DNA of 64,000 nucleotides from Flavobacterium hungaricum (GTDB lineage: Bacteria > Bacteroidota > Bacteroidia > Flavobacteriales > Flavobacteriaceae). A program made the position numbers and the translations under genes. Location: positions 186,001 to 250,000 of the forward strand of contig NZ_PRDM01000006.1 of NCBI RefSeq assembly GCF_015182285.1, in the 5' to 3' direction. Positions 61,365 through 64,000 of this stretch are shown here, one piece after another. Under the pieces are notes generated by a model. The model saw only the letters and a program-made list of their open reading frames with translations. It was not told the origin of the DNA and ran no database searches. Position 1 is the first letter of the stretch; every line of letters begins with the position of its first letter.

Positions 61365-61367
61365 ATT

Positions 61368-62462
61368 CTATAAGTACTTAACTGGATTTGTATTTTCTTC
61401 CGATAAAATGATTGCAAAATTAAGAATTTTTTTTCGAAGATACTCAACAATATAATTTTTTGTATAGCGTTCGCTCTCAAAATGACCAATATCGGCCAAA
61501 AGTAACTTATTTTCAGCCTCATAAAACTGATGGTACTTCAAATCTGTAGTCAAAAAAGCATCTGCTCCAGACTGAATTGCGTTTTTTATAGCAAAACTTC
61601 CAGAACCTCCCAAAACAGCAACTTTTTTGATTTTTTTGTTTAAAAATTCAGAATGGCGAATTCCGTCTGCCTGCATTCTGCCTTTTACAAACTGAAGAAA
61701 ATCCTTTTCGTCCATTTCATTTTCAAATTCGCCGATCATTCCCAGACCAATGTTTTGATGCGCATTCTTTAAATCATAAATTTCATAAGCCACTTCTTCA
61801 TAAATATGATTTGCAAAAAGAGCTTTTAAAATTCGGGATTGCAAATGTTTTTCAAAGACAACTTCAATTTTGATTTCTTCTCCCGTATGCAGTTTTCCTT
61901 TTTCGCCAATTACCGGATTGCTGTCTTCATTTCCCTGAAAAGTAAAAAATCCCTGCGTATTAAAACTGCAGTTGTCATAGTTGCCAATTCTTCCTGCGCC
62001 GGCTTCAAACAAAGCATTTCGCACTTTGTCTGCATTATCCGGAACGGTAAAAGTGACTAGTTTCTGGATGAAATTATTTTTCGGAACCAAAACTTTGCTA
62101 TTAATCAATCCTAAGGCATCGCAGAAAATTTTATTAACGCCTTGCGAATGATTGTCAAGCGCAGTATGAACGGCATAAATAGCAATGTCATTTTTGATTG
62201 CTTTTAAAATAGCACGTTCGACATAGTTTTTACCTGTAATTTTTTTAATTCCCGAAAATAAAATAGGGTGAAAGCAAACCACCAAATTACAGTTTTTAGC
62301 AATAGCTTCATCAATTACATTTTCTAGAGCATCGTGGCAGACTAAAACGCCAGTGCTTTCGGTTTCAGAATTTCCGACTAAAAGCCCGACATTGTCAAAA
62401 TCTTCGGCATAAGCCAAAGGAGCCATTTCTTCTAGAACCGACAGGATTTCTTTTATTTTCAT
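61368..62462 (-). CDS. Nif3-like dinuclear-metal protein (DUF34)
   Basis: A 364-residue protein of the Nif3/YqfO type with the central insert domain (about residues 125-235) found in longer bacterial members. Metal-binding histidines and acids are visible in CFHPILFSGIKK, VHTALDNH, and the C-terminal GHFESERYTKN; NVGLLVG and GSGSFAIKNAI are further family blocks. Proposed roles include GTP cyclohydrolase-like or metal-insertase activity; the physiological role is unsettled. It is co-transcribed with the coiled-coil protein gene 3 bp downstream. Confidence 0.93.
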   Translation of the reverse strand: MKIKEILSVLEEMAPLAYAEDFDNVGLLVGNSETESTGVLVCHDALENVIDEAIAKNCNLVVCFHPILFSGIKKITGKNYVERAILKAIKNDIAIYAVHTALDNHSQGVNKIFCDALGLINSKVLVPKNNFIQKLVTFTVPDNADKVRNALFEAGAGRIGNYDNCSFNTQGFFTFQGNEDSNPVIGEKGKLHTGEEIKIEVVFEKHLQSRILKALFANHIYEEVAYEIYDLKNAHQNIGLGMIGEFENEMDEKDFLQFVKGRMQADGIRHSEFLNKKIKKVAVLGGSGSFAIKNAIQSGADAFLTTDLKYHQFYEAENKLLLADIGHFESERYTKNYIVEYLRKKILNFAIILSEENTNPVKYL

Positions 62463-62488
62463 TTTTTATTTAAAAATTTAGATAAAAA

Positions 62489-62518
62489 CAAAAGTAATTG
62501 ATTTTTGTACTATTTCAA
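62489..62518 (-). promoter_or_regulatory. promoter of the nif3 operon
   Basis: On the minus strand: TTG, 19 nt, TACTTTTG, 27 nt before the nif3 start. The -33 TTG overlaps the stop region of the lanB-like gene. Confidence 0.65.
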
Positions 62519-64000
62519 TTGAAGATGTGAACGCTTTTATCGTGATTGTTTTTTTGAGTAAATTTTAATTTGTTAAAATATAATTTTGCAAAATAGTAGC
62601 TTTTGAATTCTTGATAACGCTGATCGTTATCGTAAAGTCTATTCATACTCATATGAATAAGATCTACAAGGTAATTTGATTTTACTAAATTGCTTTTATT
62701 CAAAACATTGCCGACTTGTGTTTTTAAATCAGAAAAATCAAGAAAGTTTGTTACACTAGCTTCTCCTAAAGAATTTTTTATTTCGGCAAATTTTTTATTA
62801 AGCTCTTTTTTTAGATCTGCAGCTAAAACAAATTCATTTGAAAATTGATCGATATTGATTTCGCAGAAACGGATCATTTCGTCTATTTGAAAATCAAAAA
62901 ATTGCAGGAACTCTTTTATTTTAAATATAGAGCTGCAAATGGTTTCGTTGCTGTCTTGATCTTTTTTAATACTATTTGTGATGGTATCAAGACTGTCCAA
63001 ATAAAATATTTGTTCGGTCAGCTGCATTAATTCATTTCCACCATATCGGTACATTTCTTGTTCATATGGTAAAATGGTATAGTTGAGAATTATGTTTCGT
63101 AACTTTAATTCATGGATTTTTTTTATAATATAATCTTTTACTTCTTGCGATTCTGTTTGGAACCGAACTCGTAAATGATTTTCAGGATAATCATATCGTA
63201 CATAGAAGAATTTCTCTATACTTTTTTGCGAAAGAATAGTATCGTTAATAATTGTAAGCAGCTCATTCTGTCCATAAATATTGCATTGCAAATTAAAGTA
63301 GAGCCAATTGGAAACTATCGGAATGTTTTGAGGAATCGAAACATTGTTTTCTGGAAGTACAAAAGCAGATTGAGTATTTATAAATTCTGTGTTTTTAATG
63401 CTGGCTGCAAACTCATGGGCATAATGTTTTTTTTCACGCGAAATAGCAGGAAGAAATGATTCATACAAACATTCTGAAACATATATTGTATTTGTTGTTT
63501 TCAATTTGGAGAACAAAATTTTTAATTGCTCGTCATTTTCAACATCTATAATGATATCTCCTTTGGTATCGGTTAAGGATACTTTTTTACTGAAATTATT
63601 TTTTTGGATAGTTTCCAGTACTTTCTTTTTGAATCCATCAATAGTGTAATTGTCATTTATGAGCAGTATCTGAGCTGGATAAAGTAAAATGTCATCTTCT
63701 AGATAAATTCGCGGCACATACTGAATCAAGACGTTTTTGTAATAATTTAAATTGAAGTTTATATGATGAATTTCATTATTTTGAGATTGTAAATCTGCCA
63801 GAAAGCGATATGCTTCTGAATCTGAAAGGGCATTGTTAATGGATGAAGTTACTCTGGGAATGACTTCTTTTTGATGTTTTTTTGAAACCAGAATAAAACG
63901 AGATCCATTGAATTTCATATAAATGTCGGACAATAAAATCGGATTTGAATTATTGGAGTGAACCGTGTTTATAGGAATATTATAATCATAATATTGATGT
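62515..64000 (-). CDS. lantibiotic dehydratase (LanB-like), C-terminal part, truncated by window edge
   Basis: The frame stays open up to the window edge, so this is the 3' portion (about 495 codons) of a larger gene; the first in-frame ATG (63918) is internal. The first part has FILVSKKHQKEVIPRVTSS, a block of the LanB N-terminal glutamylation domain, near 63890. From about 63310 downward the C-terminal elimination (SpaB_C/thiopeptide-type) domain reads WLYFNLQCNIYG, FFYVRYDYPENHLRVRF and LNYTILPYEQEMYRYGG. LanB enzymes dehydrate Ser/Thr in a precursor peptide using glutamyl-tRNA. Neither a precursor nor LanC is in the window; they may lie beyond 64000. Confidence 0.85.
   Translation of the reverse strand, partial: HQYYDYNIPINTVHSNNSNPILLSDIYMKFNGSRFILVSKKHQKEVIPRVTSSINNALSDSEAYRFLADLQSQNNEIHHINFNLNYYKNVLIQYVPRIYLEDDILLYPAQILLINDNYTIDGFKKKVLETIQKNNFSKKVSLTDTKGDIIIDVENDEQLKILFSKLKTTNTIYVSECLYESFLPAISREKKHYAHEFAASIKNTEFINTQSAFVLPENNVSIPQNIPIVSNWLYFNLQCNIYGQNELLTIINDTILSQKSIEKFFYVRYDYPENHLRVRFQTESQEVKDYIIKKIHELKLRNIILNYTILPYEQEMYRYGGNELMQLTEQIFYLDSLDTITNSIKKDQDSNETICSSIFKIKEFLQFFDFQIDEMIRFCEINIDQFSNEFVLAADLKKELNKKFAEIKNSLGEASVTNFLDFSDLKTQVGNVLNKSNLVKSNYLVDLIHMSMNRLYDNDQRYQEFKSYYFAKLYFNKLKFTQKNNHDKSVHIFN

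Overview
The window is chromosomal DNA from a member of the Bacteroidota, very probably Flavobacterium or a close relative. The signs are low GC, many Sec/lipobox lipoproteins, a SusC/SusD pair, several TonB-linked outer-membrane proteins, and promoters of the Bacteroidota type (TTG, about 17-25 nt, then TAnnTTTG). No rRNA, CRISPR array, prophage or insertion sequence with a transposase was seen. Most of the window is housekeeping and envelope genes, with several accessory islands.

Layout. 1-6.4 kb (minus strand, with one plus-strand META-domain lipoprotein): a quinone oxidoreductase, three small lipoproteins, an exported Xaa-Pro aminopeptidase, and an exported methionine-sulfoxide repair pair (MsrB lipoprotein, then MsrA). 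6.7-9.5 kb (plus): idi, a PTPS/QueD-family gene, a PrxQ-type peroxiredoxin, manA and a small conserved protein. 9.5-10.9 kb: two identical tRNA-Thr(TGT) genes, a DUF5362-like membrane protein and a frameshifted paralogue remnant. 11-17 kb (minus): lipoproteins, a patatin-like phospholipase, an unknown protein, and htpG. 17.3-23.3 kb: lipoproteins including an OmpA-domain protein, a lone ABC ATPase, an S9 peptidase, fabH. 23.4-24.3 kb: five tandem 105-106 bp palindromic units ending next to a small GIY-YIG nuclease gene. 24.4-29.6 kb: cutC, a TonB-linked receptor, argS. 30-34.7 kb: SusC/SusD. 36-40.6 kb: a haem-uptake locus (DUF6607-type protein, TonB receptor, HmuY-like lipoprotein) expressed from mirror-image divergent promoters. 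40.8-45.4 kb: SGNH hydrolase, SGNH hydrolase with internal LysM, and MBOAT acyltransferase, which look like a surface O-acylation operon. 45.8-49.5 kb: ffh, folD, corA separated by repeat-rich spacers. 49.9-55.2 kb: another outer-membrane barrel protein, then a membrane protein / winged-helix regulator / DUF4153-like cluster carrying two copies of a shared operator. 55.5-58.6 kb: an unknown protein and a TPR histidine kinase with a LytTR response regulator. 58.6-62.5 kb (minus): rluF, an alpha/beta hydrolase, a coiled-coil protein that has lost its zinc-ribbon cysteines, and a Nif3-family protein. 62.5-64.0 kb: the C-terminal part of a lantibiotic dehydratase (LanB-like), cut by the window edge. 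It probably marks the end of a ribosomal-peptide biosynthetic cluster lying outside the window.

The most interesting items are the palindrome array with its neighbouring GIY-YIG gene, the duplicated ACTTTG-N5-CAAAGT operator around the winged-helix regulator, the mirror-symmetric haem-locus promoters, the LysM-in-SGNH/MBOAT operon, the zinc-ribbon protein without cysteines, and the LanB gene at the edge. Family assignments come from motif recognition only; no database search was possible.
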